A stretch of DNA of 32,140 nt. Origin: Acidobacteriota bacterium (GTDB taxonomy: Bacteria; Acidobacteriota; Thermoanaerobaculia; UBA5066; Gp7-AA6). The notes beneath the pieces are model-generated. The model was not told the origin of the DNA. It did no database searches and was given only the letters and a program-made list of their open reading frames with translations. Each line of letters begins with the position of its first letter. Position 1 is the first letter of the stretch. Of the stretch, positions 6,479-16,700 are shown in pieces. The stretch spans positions 1 to 32,140 of the forward strand of contig JAIVJS010000077.1 in assembly GCA_020199905.1 (NCBI GenBank), in the 5' to 3' direction. The position numbers and the translations under genes are program-made.

Positions 6479-7950
6479 CCGAGCGCCGCCGCGGAATGGC
6501 GGAACGCCTGACCGGCGCCTTCCGGCTGCCGGAATCCCGCGTTCCCATGATCGTCCGCCGGCTGACCGGGCCGCTCACCCTGCTGGCCACCGTGATCCTG
6601 GCGGTGCTCCTTCTGCAGACGTTTCGCGTCCAGGCGGTCAACGCCTCGGGAACGGACTGGGGGCGGCTCGCGATCTGGATCGCGGGCGCTCTCGTCGTCA
6701 CCCGGTTTCTGGATTACGCCGTCTTCGACCTCGCGTTCCGCCTCCGCCGCCAGGCCGCCGCGCCGAGCCTTCTCCGCCAGCTCGTCTCGCTCGTCGTGTT
6801 CGGCATCGCGGTGTCGATCGTCGTCAAGGCCCTGGTCCCGGGCTTCGCCCTGCCGATCCTGACGGGCTCGGCGATCATCACCGCCGTCATCGGTCTCGCC
6901 CTTCAGGACACGCTCGGAAACCTCTTCGCCGGCCTCGCGCTCCACGTCGAGAAAACGCTCTTCGTGGGGGACGTCGTGCGGTCAGGGGAATCCTTCGCGA
7001 CCGTCGAGGAGCTCTCGTGGCGCGCGATGAAGCTGAGGACCGTCGAAGGCAACCTCCTCCTCGTGCCGAACAGCGTCGCGGGGCGGGACCGCCTGGAAGT
7101 GTTTCCGCGCGGAGGGCGACCCGTCGCCCGGTACCTTCGAGTCGGCCTCGAGTACGACGCCTCGCCCGTGATGGCGCGCGAGACCCTGGAATCCGCGGTG
7201 CGCGGCCTGCCCGGGGTCGCCTCCCATCCAGAGCGGCGGGCCTACATGAAGAGCTTCGAGGCCTACAGCGTCGTGTACGAGCTGCGGTACTGGCTCGAGG
7301 ATTATTCGAATTATCTCGAGGTCGACTCCGCGGTCCGCGAGCGGGTCTGGTACGCGCTCCACCGCGCCGGCCTCCACATCCCCATGCCGTTCATCCGGCA
7401 GTACCAGTACACGGGCGGCATGGTCCCGGCGGAATCGCGAGGCGCGCTCGTCGAACCCGCCGTCGCCGCCCTCGATCTCTTCGCGCCCCTCTCCGACGGC
7501 GAGCGCGCGCAGATCGCCGAGGGCGCCATCGAACGCCGCTACGCGCCGGGCGAGATCGTCGTGCGGGAAGGCGATCAGACCTCCTCGATGTTCATCGTCG
7601 CCTCCGGCCGTCTCGGCGTCTCCATTCACGGAGCCGCCGGGGACACGCGCCATCTGGCGGTCCTGGAGGACGGCAGCGCCTTCGGCGAGATCAGTCTCCT
7701 GACGGGTGAGCCGAGGACGGCGACCGTGCGCGCGCTCTCCGAGACCGTGCTCGTCGAAATCGAGAAGAAGACGATCGAGCCGATCCTGCGGCAGAACCCG
7801 AGCCTCTGCGTCGCTCTGGACGCGGTGATCGCGGAGAGACGGAAGGGAGCCGCCAGCGCCCTGGACGCGACCCGAGAGCCGGTCGACCACGCGCCGGGCC
7901 GTACGCCTCTCGCGGACCGGATCGTGCGCTTCTTCGGGCTGCGCCTGTGA
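6475..7950 (+). CDS. MscS-family channel with C-terminal cyclic-nucleotide-binding domain
   Basis: 491 aa. Four hydrophobic segments lie near residues 33-50, 66-84, 102-120 and 128-158. The last is the MscS pore helix, with LQDTLGNLFAGLAL, and is followed by the beta domain (VGDVVRSGESFATVEELSWR, then LLVPNSVAGRD). After the MscS C-terminal domain a cNMP-binding fold begins near 332 (LFAPLSDGERAQIAEGA); its phosphate-binding cassette FGEISLLTGEPRTATVRA starts at 403 and keeps the Arg that contacts the cyclic phosphate. This is the architecture of the bacterial cyclic-nucleotide-gated (bCNG) MscS subfamily in the inner membrane. Its role may be gating by cAMP or cGMP, although in studied members mechanosensitivity is often reduced. 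The start overlaps the mini-ORF stop, and the stop overlaps the GTG of acpS. Confidence 0.9.
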   Translation: MTERRRGMAERLTGAFRLPESRVPMIVRRLTGPLTLLATVILAVLLLQTFRVQAVNASGTDWGRLAIWIAGALVVTRFLDYAVFDLAFRLRRQAAAPSLLRQLVSLVVFGIAVSIVVKALVPGFALPILTGSAIITAVIGLALQDTLGNLFAGLALHVEKTLFVGDVVRSGESFATVEELSWRAMKLRTVEGNLLLVPNSVAGRDRLEVFPRGGRPVARYLRVGLEYDASPVMARETLESAVRGLPGVASHPERRAYMKSFEAYSVVYELRYWLEDYSNYLEVDSAVRERVWYALHRAGLHIPMPFIRQYQYTGGMVPAESRGALVEPAVAALDLFAPLSDGERAQIAEGAIERRYAPGEIVVREGDQTSSMFIVASGRLGVSIHGAAGDTRHLAVLEDGSAFGEISLLTGEPRTATVRALSETVLVEIEKKTIEPILRQNPSLCVALDAVIAERRKGAASALDATREPVDHAPGRTPLADRIVRFFGLRL

Positions 7951-8339
7951 GTCTCCTTCTCGGTCTCGACCTGACCCCGGTGTCCCGCGTGGCGGCGGTC
8001 CTGGAGCGGTTCGGCGAACGATTCCTGGCGCGCGTGTTTGCCGAGGGCGAGATCCACAGAGGCCGGCGCCAGCCGCACGCCTTCGCCGAGCACGTCGCGG
8101 GCCGGTTCGCCGCGAAGGAAGCCGCCATGAAGGCACTCGGAACCGGATGGCGCGGCCTCGCTTTCAGGGAGATCGCGGTCCGGCGCGACGCGCGCGGCAA
8201 GCCGCGCCTCGAGCTGTCGGGGCGCGCGCTCGCCCGCGCCGACGCGCTCGGTGTCTACGAGATGGAAGTCACGATCACCCACACCGGCGATCTCGCCGCC
8301 GCCATCGTCGCCCTGACGACGCGCGATTCGGCCCACTAG
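7947..8339 (+). CDS. acpS: Holo-[acyl-carrier-protein] synthase
   Basis: Transfers 4'-phosphopantetheine from CoA to a serine of acyl carrier protein; 130 aa, the family's usual size. Mg-binding D8 lies in GLDLTPVSR and E58 in AGRFAAKEAAMKALGTG. The C-terminal VTITHTGDLAAAIVAL strand is also typical. The start is GTG, overlapping the MscS stop (GTGA), so translation is probably coupled. It is the last gene of this run: 110 bp separate it from ileS, with a short GC-rich palindrome (8347-8362) but no T-tract. Confidence 0.93.
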   Translation: MSLLLGLDLTPVSRVAAVLERFGERFLARVFAEGEIHRGRRQPHAFAEHVAGRFAAKEAAMKALGTGWRGLAFREIAVRRDARGKPRLELSGRALARADALGVYEMEVTITHTGDLAAAIVALTTRDSAH

Positions 8340-8449
8340 CGGCGCCCCGCGCGCTTGCGCGGAAAGGACGCCGCGTCGTTTGCGAAGAGTCTGGAGCGGG
8401 CGCCGCGAATGATCCGGGTTAAGCTTCCGCGCTTCGAGAGAACATCGAC

Positions 8450-11410
8450 ATGACCGACGGTCCCGACGACAAGTCCGACTCCAGGGCCGATTACAAGGCA
8501 ACGCTGAACCTGCCTCGCACGGATTTCCCCATGAAGGCGGATCTCGTGCGGCGGGAGCCCGAGCGTCTGGCGGCCTGGACGGCGATGGACCTCGAAGCCC
8601 GGATCCGGGAAGCCTCGCGCGGGCGCGAGAAGTTCATCCTGCATGACGGCCCTCCGTACGCCAACGGAGACATCCACATCGGCCACGCCCTGAACAAGAT
8701 CCTCAAGGACTTCATCGTCCGCAGCAAGACGATGCTCGGCTACGACGCGCCCTATGTCCCCGGCTGGGATTGCCACGGCCTCCCGATCGAGAAACAGGTC
8801 GACAAGAAGCTCGGCTCGAAGAAGCGGGAAATGGACGCCCTCGCCATCCGAAAGGCGTGCCGCGAGTACGCCGCGAAGTTCATCGACGTGCAGCGCGAGC
8901 AGTTCCAGCGGCTCTTGGTCGGCGGGGCGTGGGACCGCCCGTACGCCACGATGGCCACCTCGTACGAAGCGGCGATCGCCCGAGCCTTCGGCGAGTTCTA
9001 CCGGAAAAACCTGGTGACGCAGGCGTTGAAGTCGGTGCGGTGGTGCTTCACGGACCAGACGGCCCTGGCCGAGGCGGAGCTCGAGTACGAGTCCCGGGAG
9101 GACACGGCGATCTTCGTCGCGTTCCCCTTCACGGACCGGGGCGCCGTCGCCAAGGCGTTCGGGCTCGCCGAAGGCGCTCTGTCCGGATACGACGACGTCT
9201 CCGCCGTCATCTGGACGACGACTCCATGGACGATTCCCTCCAACGTCGCGATCGCCGCGCACCCCGACGTCTCGTATGCCCTCATCGAGGCCTCGGGCCG
9301 GCTCTTCGTCGAGGCGGCGCCGCTCGTCGAGGCCGTCGCGAAGGCCGCGGGCTGGGAACAGGTCTCCGAGCGCGCCCGCGTCGCGGGATCGAGACTCGCG
9401 GGGTTGCGGTACCGGCACCCGCTCGCGCGCCAGATGCGCGGAGAGCTGACGCCCGAGGAAGAAGCGGGGGCGTTTCGCATCGTCCTCGCCGACTACGTCA
9501 CGACGGACGCCGGGACGGGCCTCGTCCACACCGCCCCCGGTCACGGCGAAGACGATTTCCTGACGGGCAAGCGCGAGCGCCTGCCGATCCTCTCGCCCGT
9601 GGACGAGGCGGGGCGCTATACGAGCGTCGAGAAGTACCGCGGAAAGAAGGTTCTCGAGGCCAACGCGGAGATCGTGGAGGACCTCTCGGCCGCCGGAGCG
9701 CTTCTGCACGCGGACGCGAGCTTCCGCCACGACTATCCGCACTGCTGGCGCTGCAAGAAGCCGGTGATCTTCCGCGCGACCGTGCAGTGGTTCGTCCGGC
9801 TCGACGCCGGCGACGTCGACGTCCGCGCCGCGGCCCTCGAAGCCGTGGCGAAGGTCCGCTGGTTCCCCGCATGGGGCGAGGCCCGCATCGCGGGCATGGT
9901 CGAGAACCGGCACGAGTGGGTGATCTCGCGTCAGCGGCGGTGGGGATCTCCCATCACGCTCCTCTACGCCATGAGGGACGGGGAGCGGCGCGAGGTCTAT
10001 CCCTGGAAAAACTCTCCCGAAGAGCAGCGCCGGTTTTTCGACCGCGTGGTCGAGGTCTTCGGGGAAGAGGGCGGGGATGCGTGGTACGCCCGCCCCGGGA
10101 CGGACTTCCTGCCCGAGGGCGCCGACCGGCGCGGCTACACCGAGTTCGAAAAGGAATCCGACATCCTCGACGTGTGGTTCGACTCCGGGGTCTCGCACCT
10201 CGCCGTCCTCCGCTCCGGGGAGTGGCCCGAGCTCTCCGTCGCCCGGCCGGGTCCCCCCGCCGACCTCTATCTGGAGGGTCACGACCAGCACCGGGGGTGG
10301 TTCCAATCGTCGCTCTTGACCTCCGTCGCGCTGTTCGACGAGGCCCCCTATCGCGGGGTGATCACCCACGGGTTCACCCTGGACGTGGACGCGCGCAAGA
10401 TGTCGAAATCGCTCGGAAACATCGTGGCGCCGGCGGAGATCATCCGCAGGTACGGCGCCGACATCCTGCGGCTGTGGGTGATCTCGGTCGATTACCGCGA
10501 GGACCAGCCGATCTCGGAGGAGATCCTCTCGCGGTGCGCCGAGGCCTACCGGAAGATCCGCAACACGGAGCGCTTCCTGATCTCGAACCTCTACGACTTC
10601 GACCCGGCGGCCGACGCGGTCCCCGCAGCGCGCCTGCTGCCTCTCGACGCCGAGATCCTGTCCCGGGCGGCGCGGCTGGCGACGCGCCTGAAGGCCGCTT
10701 ACGAGACCTACGAGTTCCACCTCATCTACCACGCCCTGTTGAATTTCTGCTCGTCGGACCTCTCGGCGTTCTACCTGGACGTCATCAAGGACCGGCTCTA
10801 TGCGTCGGCCCCCGATTCCCTCGAACGCCGTTCCGCCCAGACGGTCCTGCATCGCATCGCCCGGGCCCTGGCGACCCTCTCGGCGCCGGTCCTTCCGTTC
10901 ACCGCCGAAGAGGTCTGGCAGGCGCTTCCCGGTGCGAAGGAAGAATCCGTCCATCTCGCGCGTTTCGAGAGCCTGGACGATGCGGCTGGAGACCCCGCCG
11001 CCGAGGCTGCGTGGGGGCGACTGATGGCGTTGCGGGAGGAGGTCTCGACCGTGCTCGAACAGGCGCGCAAGGAAAAGACGATCGGATCGTCGCTCGAGGG
11101 CGCGATCGAGATCACGCGAAACGCCGCGCTCGACGCGGACCGCGCCGCGGCCGGCTTCGAAGGGGCGGCGCTCGCGGACCTCTTCATCGTGTCCTCGGTG
11201 AACGACGACGCGCCTCCGGCCGCCGGAGACCCCGGCTGGCGACCCTCCGCGGCCTACCCGGGGCTGGCACTCAAGTTTTCGAAGGCGCAGGGGCGCCGGT
11301 GCGACCGCTGCTGGAAGCTCACCCCCGAGGCGGACGCCACGGGGCTCTGCGACCGGTGCCGGGATGTCCTCTCCGGGCTGGCGCGCGACACGGCCGCGGC
11401 ACCGGCATGA
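8450..11410 (+). CDS. ileS: Isoleucyl-tRNA synthetase
   Basis: 986-residue class Ia synthetase that charges tRNA-Ile and edits valine. Motifs seen are [15 protein letters not shown] (HIGH at 76-79), [10 protein letters not shown], the editing (CP1) domain with [11 protein letters not shown] and a TAPGHGEDD loop, [14 protein letters not shown], and [11 protein letters not shown] (KMSKS beginning at K650). A C-terminal zinc site is formed by C951, C954, C967 and C970, as in bacterial-type IleS. The ATG at 8450 is preceded by a GAGAG stretch. It overlaps lspA by ATGA, an ileS-lspA pairing found in many bacteria. No T-box leader is evident in the 110-bp upstream gap. Confidence 0.97.
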   Translation: MTDGPDDKSDSRADYKATLNLPRTDFPMKADLVRREPERLAAWTAMDLEARIREASRGREKFILHDGPPYANGDIHIGHALNKILKDFIVRSKTMLGYDAPYVPGWDCHGLPIEKQVDKKLGSKKREMDALAIRKACREYAAKFIDVQREQFQRLLVGGAWDRPYATMATSYEAAIARAFGEFYRKNLVTQALKSVRWCFTDQTALAEAELEYESREDTAIFVAFPFTDRGAVAKAFGLAEGALSGYDDVSAVIWTTTPWTIPSNVAIAAHPDVSYALIEASGRLFVEAAPLVEAVAKAAGWEQVSERARVAGSRLAGLRYRHPLARQMRGELTPEEEAGAFRIVLADYVTTDAGTGLVHTAPGHGEDDFLTGKRERLPILSPVDEAGRYTSVEKYRGKKVLEANAEIVEDLSAAGALLHADASFRHDYPHCWRCKKPVIFRATVQWFVRLDAGDVDVRAAALEAVAKVRWFPAWGEARIAGMVENRHEWVISRQRRWGSPITLLYAMRDGERREVYPWKNSPEEQRRFFDRVVEVFGEEGGDAWYARPGTDFLPEGADRRGYTEFEKESDILDVWFDSGVSHLAVLRSGEWPELSVARPGPPADLYLEGHDQHRGWFQSSLLTSVALFDEAPYRGVITHGFTLDVDARKMSKSLGNIVAPAEIIRRYGADILRLWVISVDYREDQPISEEILSRCAEAYRKIRNTERFLISNLYDFDPAADAVPAARLLPLDAEILSRAARLATRLKAAYETYEFHLIYHALLNFCSSDLSAFYLDVIKDRLYASAPDSLERRSAQTVLHRIARALATLSAPVLPFTAEEVWQALPGAKEESVHLARFESLDDAAGDPAAEAAWGRLMALREEVSTVLEQARKEKTIGSSLEGAIEITRNAALDADRAAAGFEGAALADLFIVSSVNDDAPPAAGDPGWRPSAAYPGLALKFSKAQGRRCDRCWKLTPEADATGLCDRCRDVLSGLARDTAAAPA

Positions 11411-11952
11411 CGCGCTTTCCCCGGATTCGCGAAAGTGCCCTCTACCGGACGGGCTATTTCCTGGTCTCCCTCGGCGTTCTCCTTCTCGACCAGTGGAGCA
11501 AGGGGCTGATCACGCGCTCCTTCGAGGTCCACCAGTCCGCCTCCGTGATCACAAACCTCTTCGACCTGACCTACGTCCGCAACAGCGGCGCGGCCTTCGG
11601 CCTCTTCGCGTCCGTCGACTCCTCCATCAAGGCGATCGTCCTGAACAGCGTCGCGGTGCTCGTGTTCCTCGTCGTGTCGGCGTACGCGCTTCGCTCTTCG
11701 CACAAGAGCATCCGGCTGCAGCTCGGGTTCGCGCTGATCCTCGGCGGCGCCGTAGGGAACCTCCTCGACCGCGTGCGTTTCGGATACGTCGTCGACTTCA
11801 TCGATTTTTCGATCTCGGGGCATCACTGGCCCGCGTTCAACGTGGCGGACTCCGCGATCTGCCTCGGGGTCGGCCTGCTTTTCCTCGACATGCTTCGCAC
11901 CGAGGATGAGGACCGCCCGGAGCCCCGCGCCGCCGAACCGCCCCGGCTCTGA
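11407..11952 (+). CDS. lspA: Lipoprotein signal peptidase (signal peptidase II)
   Basis: Inner-membrane aspartyl protease that cuts signal peptides from diacylglyceryl-modified prolipoproteins; 181 aa. Four membrane segments are visible. Conserved blocks are [35 protein letters not shown] (N118), GYVVDFIDF (catalytic D130) and AFNVADSAI (catalytic D148). The ATG overlaps the ileS TGA as ATGA; the same frame is open far upstream across ileS, but only as a shadow. lgt follows after 3 bp, so the two lipoprotein-processing enzymes are made together. The tail after residue 163 is acidic and Pro-rich and not conserved. Confidence 0.95.
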   Translation: MTRFPRIRESALYRTGYFLVSLGVLLLDQWSKGLITRSFEVHQSASVITNLFDLTYVRNSGAAFGLFASVDSSIKAIVLNSVAVLVFLVVSAYALRSSHKSIRLQLGFALILGGAVGNLLDRVRFGYVVDFIDFSISGHHWPAFNVADSAICLGVGLLFLDMLRTEDEDRPEPRAAEPPRL

Positions 11953-11955
11953 CCG

Positions 11956-12750
11956 ATGTTCCCCCGTCTGATTCACATCGGGTCGTTCTACCTGCCGACC
12001 TACGGGGTCACGCTCGCCATCGCGTATCTGACCGCGACCTGGTTCCTGCGCAGGAAGGCGCTCGCTGCCGGCCTTCCCGAGCAGAAAGTCTTCGACCTCT
12101 CGCTCTACCTTCTCGCGTCCGCGATCCTCGGCGCGAAGGCTCTCCTCGTCATCGTCGAGTGGAAGCACTACATGGACCGACCGCGGGACCTGATCGACGT
12201 CCTGCGCTCGGGCGGAGTCTTCTACGGCGGGTTGATCTGCGCGTCGGCCGTCGGAATCTGGTACCTGCGCAAGCATCGGCTGCCGGCGTGGAAGGTCACG
12301 GACATGGGAGCGCCCGCGATTGCGCTCGGCGAGGCGATCGGGCGCTGGGGCTGCTTCGCCGCGGGATGCTGCTACGGGAAGGAGACGTCGAGCCCGCTCG
12401 GGGTCACATTCACCGACCCCTTCGCCCACGAGGCCGTCGGGACCCCTCTCGGGGTGCCCCTCCACCCGACGCAGCTCTACCTCTCGCTGAACGCCTTCGT
12501 GATCTTCCTGATCCTCCAGTGGCTCTACAGACGCCGCACCTTCGACGGGGAGGTGTTCTGGACCTACCTGCTCCTGTATGCGATCACCCGCGGCATCCTC
12601 GAGATCTGGCGCGGCGACCTCGTGCGGGGCTTCGTGGTGCCGGGCCTTCTCTCGACCTCGCAGTTCATCGGCCTGCTCGTCGCGCTCGCGTCCGTCGGGA
12701 TGCTGATCCTCCTGTCCCGGCGCGGTCGGGTGCAGGAGGTTCGCAGCTGA
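11956..12750 (+). CDS. lgt: Prolipoprotein diacylglyceryl transferase, Cys-rich variant
   Basis: Transfers diacylglycerol from phosphatidylglycerol to the lipobox cysteine, the step before LspA; 264 aa with about seven membrane segments. The family marks are YGVTLAIAYL near the N-terminus, SGGVFYGGL (86-93), the signature block starting G129-R130, and HPTQLY (170-175). The signature reads GRWGCFAAGCCYGK instead of the E. coli-type GRLGNFINGELWGR, so Asn and Glu positions are replaced by Cys or Ala while the essential Arg (R130) remains. As I recall, similar Cys-containing forms occur in other phyla. The start lies 3 bp after lspA; the stop overlaps the probable CTG start of rluD. Confidence 0.9.
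   Translation: MFPRLIHIGSFYLPTYGVTLAIAYLTATWFLRRKALAAGLPEQKVFDLSLYLLASAILGAKALLVIVEWKHYMDRPRDLIDVLRSGGVFYGGLICASAVGIWYLRKHRLPAWKVTDMGAPAIALGEAIGRWGCFAAGCCYGKETSSPLGVTFTDPFAHEAVGTPLGVPLHPTQLYLSLNAFVIFLILQWLYRRRTFDGEVFWTYLLLYAITRGILEIWRGDLVRGFVVPGLLSTSQFIGLLVALASVGMLILLSRRGRVQEVRS
12735..12739 (+). promoter_or_regulatory. Ribosome binding site deciding the rluD CTG start
   Basis: GGAGG lies seven bases before CTG at 12747. No ATG, GTG or TTG in the rluD frame occurs between this site and residue 41 (GTG at 12867), which lies inside the S4 domain. The site sits within the end of lgt. Confidence 0.7.
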
Positions 12751-13778
12751 TCCGCCGGTTCCAGGTCGGCCAGCCCTCGGCCGGCACGCGCCTGGATCTC
12801 TTTCTCGCCGGAACGTGCTCGGACCTCTCGCGCTCCCGCGTTCAGAAGCTGATCGAGGAGGGCGCGGTGAGCGTGTCAGGCGCCGCCGTCCGCCGGTCCC
12901 GGCCGGTCAAGGCCGGCGACTGGATCGAGGTGGACGTCCCGGAGCCCCGGTCGATCACGATCGAGGCGGAGGAGATCCCTCTTTCGATCCTCTACGAGGA
13001 CGCGCATCTGATCGCGATCGACAAGCCCCCCGGTCTCGTGGTCCATCCCTCACCGGGGCACGGGTCCGGAACTCTGGTCAACGCGCTTCTTCATCACGTC
13101 CGGGACCTGGCGGGGATCGGCGGCGAGGTCCGGCCCGGCATCGTCCACCGGCTCGACCGGGACACGTCCGGGGTCCTGCTCGTCGCCAAATCGGACGTGG
13201 CCCACACATCTCTCTCCCGCCAGTTGAAGCGGCGGCAGATGCGCAAGGAATACCTCGCGATCGTCGCCGGCGTTCCGCGCGTGCGCAAGGGCGACGTCAC
13301 CCTGGCGATCGGCCGGGATCCCCGCGACCGCAAGAAGATGAAGGCTTTCAAGAGCTCTCAGCTGTCAGCTGTCAGCTATCCGCCCGGGAGCCGCGAGCGC
13401 GCCGGCGACGCGGATGACGCCGCGCATTCGCTTCCGGCCGGCGTGCGGGACGCGAAGACCCTCTACGAGATCGAGCGGGAGTGGTTCGACCGGGGGCTGA
13501 CGCTGCTGCGCTGCCGGCTCGTCACCGGACGGACTCACCAGATCCGCGTCCACCTGGCGGCGGCGGGCCTTCCGATCGTCGGAGATCCGGTGTACGGGCG
13601 TCCGCGCTACGAGCGCATCCGCGGCACCAGGCTCGAAAAGACGCTGCGGGAGTTTCCTCGTCAGGCGCTCCACGCGGAGAGAATCGAGTTCCGCCACCCG
13701 GAGTCGAACGAGCCGCTCGAGATCGTCGCGCCCCTTCCCCCGGACATGGCGAGCCTGATGGAGGCGATTTCGTCCTAG
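12747..13778 (+). CDS. rluD: 23S rRNA pseudouridine synthase, RluD family
   Basis: About 343 aa. An N-terminal S4 RNA-binding domain (residues 12-60, GTRLDLFLAGTCSDLSRSRV) is followed by the synthase domain with HRLDRDTSGVLLVAKS (catalytic D137), RKEYLAIVAG and GRTHQIRVHLA. RluD-type enzymes make pseudouridines in 23S rRNA. The likely start is CTG at 12747, overlapping the lgt TGA (CTGA) behind GGAGG. Between GRDPRDRKKMKAF and AKTLYEIE there is an extra segment of about 32 residues. Its first part (SSQLSAVSY) is the translation of a heptad repeat array, so the element was inserted and kept in frame. All core motifs remain intact. It is convergent with the propeller gene, with a 7-bp gap. Confidence 0.92.
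   Translation: MIRRFQVGQPSAGTRLDLFLAGTCSDLSRSRVQKLIEEGAVSVSGAAVRRSRPVKAGDWIEVDVPEPRSITIEAEEIPLSILYEDAHLIAIDKPPGLVVHPSPGHGSGTLVNALLHHVRDLAGIGGEVRPGIVHRLDRDTSGVLLVAKSDVAHTSLSRQLKRRQMRKEYLAIVAGVPRVRKGDVTLAIGRDPRDRKKMKAFKSSQLSAVSYPPGSRERAGDADDAAHSLPAGVRDAKTLYEIEREWFDRGLTLLRCRLVTGRTHQIRVHLAAAGLPIVGDPVYGRPRYERIRGTRLEKTLREFPRQALHAERIEFRHPESNEPLEIVAPLPPDMASLMEAISS
13353..13380 (+). repeat. Heptad repeat array inside rluD
   Basis: Units AGCTCTC, AGCTGTC, AGCTGTC and AGCTATC lie within the rluD coding frame and encode SSQLSAVSY-like residues. No complementary arm is visible in the ~100 bp on either side. The following ~65 bp (to about 13444) also lack RluD homology and probably arrived with the array. 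Confidence 0.85.
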
Positions 13779-13785
13779 CGACGGC

Positions 13786-16700
13786 CTATCCGCCCTCCTC
13801 CTTCTTCGGCACGACCACGACCGGCGGGATGTCCTTCTCGCGGACCGCCTTGTTGAACTCCGCGAGGTCCTTCTCCTGGAGACTCTTCCATTCCCCGAGG
13901 ATCCCGTCGAGCTTGCCCTGGATCTGCTTCAAGTAGACCCACGACGCGTCCGTGGGCTTCGCGTCCGAGCTCGAGGCCACGCTCGCCAGGCCCGCGAACT
14001 GGTGGTCGAGAGCGGGAGCGAAGTTGAGAACGTCCTGGCTGCTCTTGAGCTCCGGGTTGACGAGCTTCTTTTCGAGCGCGGTCACCTTGTCGGAAATCGC
14101 CTTGCCCTTGTCCTTGAGCTCCTTGCCCTTGCCGAGCTTTTCCGCCCGGTCGCCGAGCTCCCGGATCTGCGCTCGGACGTCGCGCATGGACGCCACGGCC
14201 TCGTGCGCCGCGGTCAGCCCGTTGCGCGAGTCCCGCAGGAGGTCGAACTGCTTCTTCAAATCTTCCGCGGTGGCGGACACGCCCGGGTGCGCGCGCACCT
14301 CGAAGGGCGCCGTCAGGGTCTCCGCACCATATTTCAGCCTGACCGTGTACTTCCCGGGAGCGACGCGCGGACCCTGGCTGTTGCCCCAGATGATGGCCTT
14401 CGGAACGAGCGTCGGCTTCATGACCCGCATGTCCCACACGAGCCGGTTCAACCCTTCCTTCGGCTCGATCGGCTTGTCGGCGCGGTCATCCTCCGGCGCG
14501 GCGGAAGCGTCCGTCGCGTCGCGCTCCTTCTTCTCGCTCGTGTATTTCCGCAGCACCGTGTCGCCGTCTAGAAACTCCACCGTCAGGATTTCCTTCTCCT
14601 TCGGCTTCGAGCGCAGGAAGTAGGAGACCTGAACGCCGTTGGCCGGATTCTTTCCGAACGCGTTGTTCGTCGCGTCCTCGTCCTCGCCGCCGCCGAACCC
14701 GCCGCCGCCCATGCGCACGGTAGGCCGCGGCGGAAAGAGGTGGATCCCCTCGCGCGCGATCCCGTCCCTGTACTCGTGGAGCGGGGTCAGGTCGTCGAGG
14801 ACCCAGAACGCCCGGCCCTGCGTCGCGACGATCAGGTCGTTGTCCTTGATCGTCATGTCCGTGATCGGGACGACGGGCAGATTCAGCTGGAGAGGCTGCC
14901 AGTTGCCGCCGTCGTCGAAGGAGACGAAGAGCCCGAGCTCCGTCCCCGCGTAGAGCATGCCGTGCCGGCGAGGGTCCTCGCGCACGACCCGGGTGAAGGC
15001 GTTCTCAGGAATCCCGTGGACGATCTTCGTCCAGGTCTTCCCGTAGTCCGACGTCTTGTAGAGGTAGGGCCGGAAGTCGTCGAACTGATACCTGGTCGCG
15101 GCGACGTAGGCCGTGCCCTTCTCGCGCTCGGAGAGGTCGATCGAGTTGATCCGGATCCAGTCCGGGAGTCCCTTCGGGGTGACGTTCTGCCAGTTCTTGC
15201 CGCCGTCGCGCGTGACTTGCACCAGGCCGTCGTCCGTCCCGACCCAGATCGTGCCCGCCTCCTGCTTCGACTCGACCACATAGAAAATGGTGTCGTAGAC
15301 CTCGACGCCCGTGTCGTCCTTGGTGATCGGGCCGCCCGACTTGCCCTGCTTGGCCTTGTCGTTGCGCGTCAGATCCGGCGAGATCTCCTCCCAGCTCTGG
15401 CCCTCGTCGCGGCTGCGCAGCAGGACCTGCGCGCCGTGGTAGATCGTGTTCGGGTCGTGCGGCGAGATGACGATCGGCGCGTTCCACTGGAAGCGGTACT
15501 TCGTGTCCTTCGGCGCCTGACCGATGGCGTTTTCCGGCCACGCGACGACCTGCCGGCGCTGGCCGAGCGTATGGTCGTACCGGTCGATCGAGCCGCCGTA
15601 GGAGCCCGCATAGACGACGTTGCCGGTCGTCCCCGGTTTCGGCGCGATCCAGCCGCTCTCCCCGCCGCCCACGTCGTGCCAGTCGCTCACGTCGATTCCC
15701 CGTCCGCGTCCGCGGCTGGCGATCGCGACGGTCGAGTTGTCCTGCTGCGCCCCGTAGATCCAGTACGGAAAACGGTCGTCGGTGATCACCCGGTAGAACT
15801 GCGCCGTCGGCTGATTCATGATCGACGACCAGGTCCGGCCGCCGTTGAACGACACGTTCGCGCCCCCGTCGTTCGATTCGATCATTCGGTCGGCGTTGTC
15901 GGGATCGAGCCACAGGTCGTGGTTATCGCCGTGCGGAACCCGAATCGGATTGAAGCTCTTGCCGCCATCGTTCGACCGATAGAACCCGGTGTTCAAGACA
16001 TAGACCTCGTCCGTGTTCTTCGGGTCCGCGTAGATCTTCGAGTAGTACCAGGCGCGCTGGCGGAGTTTGTTTTCCGAGTTGGTCTTCGTCCACTTCTCGC
16101 CGCCGTCGTCGCTTCGAAAGACCCCGCCCTTCTCCGCTTCGACGATCGCCCAGATCCGGTCGGGGCGCGCGCCGGAGATGGCGACGCCGATGTTTCCGAC
16201 GACGCCCTCGGGCAGCCCTCCGGCGAGCTTCTTCCAGGTGTCTCCTCCGTCGATCGATCGGTAGAGGCCGCCCTCCGACCCTCCCGACTCGAGGGACCAG
16301 GGCTTGCGCGACACCTGCCAGAGGCCCGCGTAGAGGATGCGCGGGTTGTTCGGATCCATGCACAGATCTGACGCGCCGGTCTTGTCGCTCACGAACAGGA
16401 CCTTTTCCCAGGTGCGGCCGCCATCAATCGTGCGAAAGATGCCGCGGTCGGAATTGGCGCCCCACACGTGGCCGAGCGCCGCGACGTAGGCGATGTCCGG
16501 ATTCTTCGGATGCACCCGCACCCGCGAGATCTGGTAGGTGTTCTTCAACCCGACGTTCTTCCAGGTCTTCCCGCCGTCGGTGGATTTGTAGACGCCGTCG
16601 CCGTGCGAGACGTTCCCGCGGATAGGCGCCTCGCCCATCCCGACGTAGATCACGTTCGGATCCGACTCGGCGATTCCTATCGCCCCCACGGAGCCCGTCT

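Noticed and set aside
8345..8365. Terminator between acpS and ileS
   Set aside because: A short GC-rich palindrome exists, but no T-tract follows it.
8336..10954. 872-codon open frame antisense to ileS
   Set aside because: Its composition (Arg, Gly, Val, Asp-rich, no domain) is that of a shadow frame in high-GC DNA, and ileS on the other strand has every expected motif.
8770..11952. 1060-codon plus-strand frame ending in lspA
   Set aside because: Only the last 181 codons (from 11407) are lspA; the rest is an out-of-frame reading of ileS.
14740..16371. 543-codon frame antisense to the Asp-box propeller
   Set aside because: Val/Arg/Asp-rich shadow frame with no recognisable fold, opposite a gene with many conserved Asp boxes.
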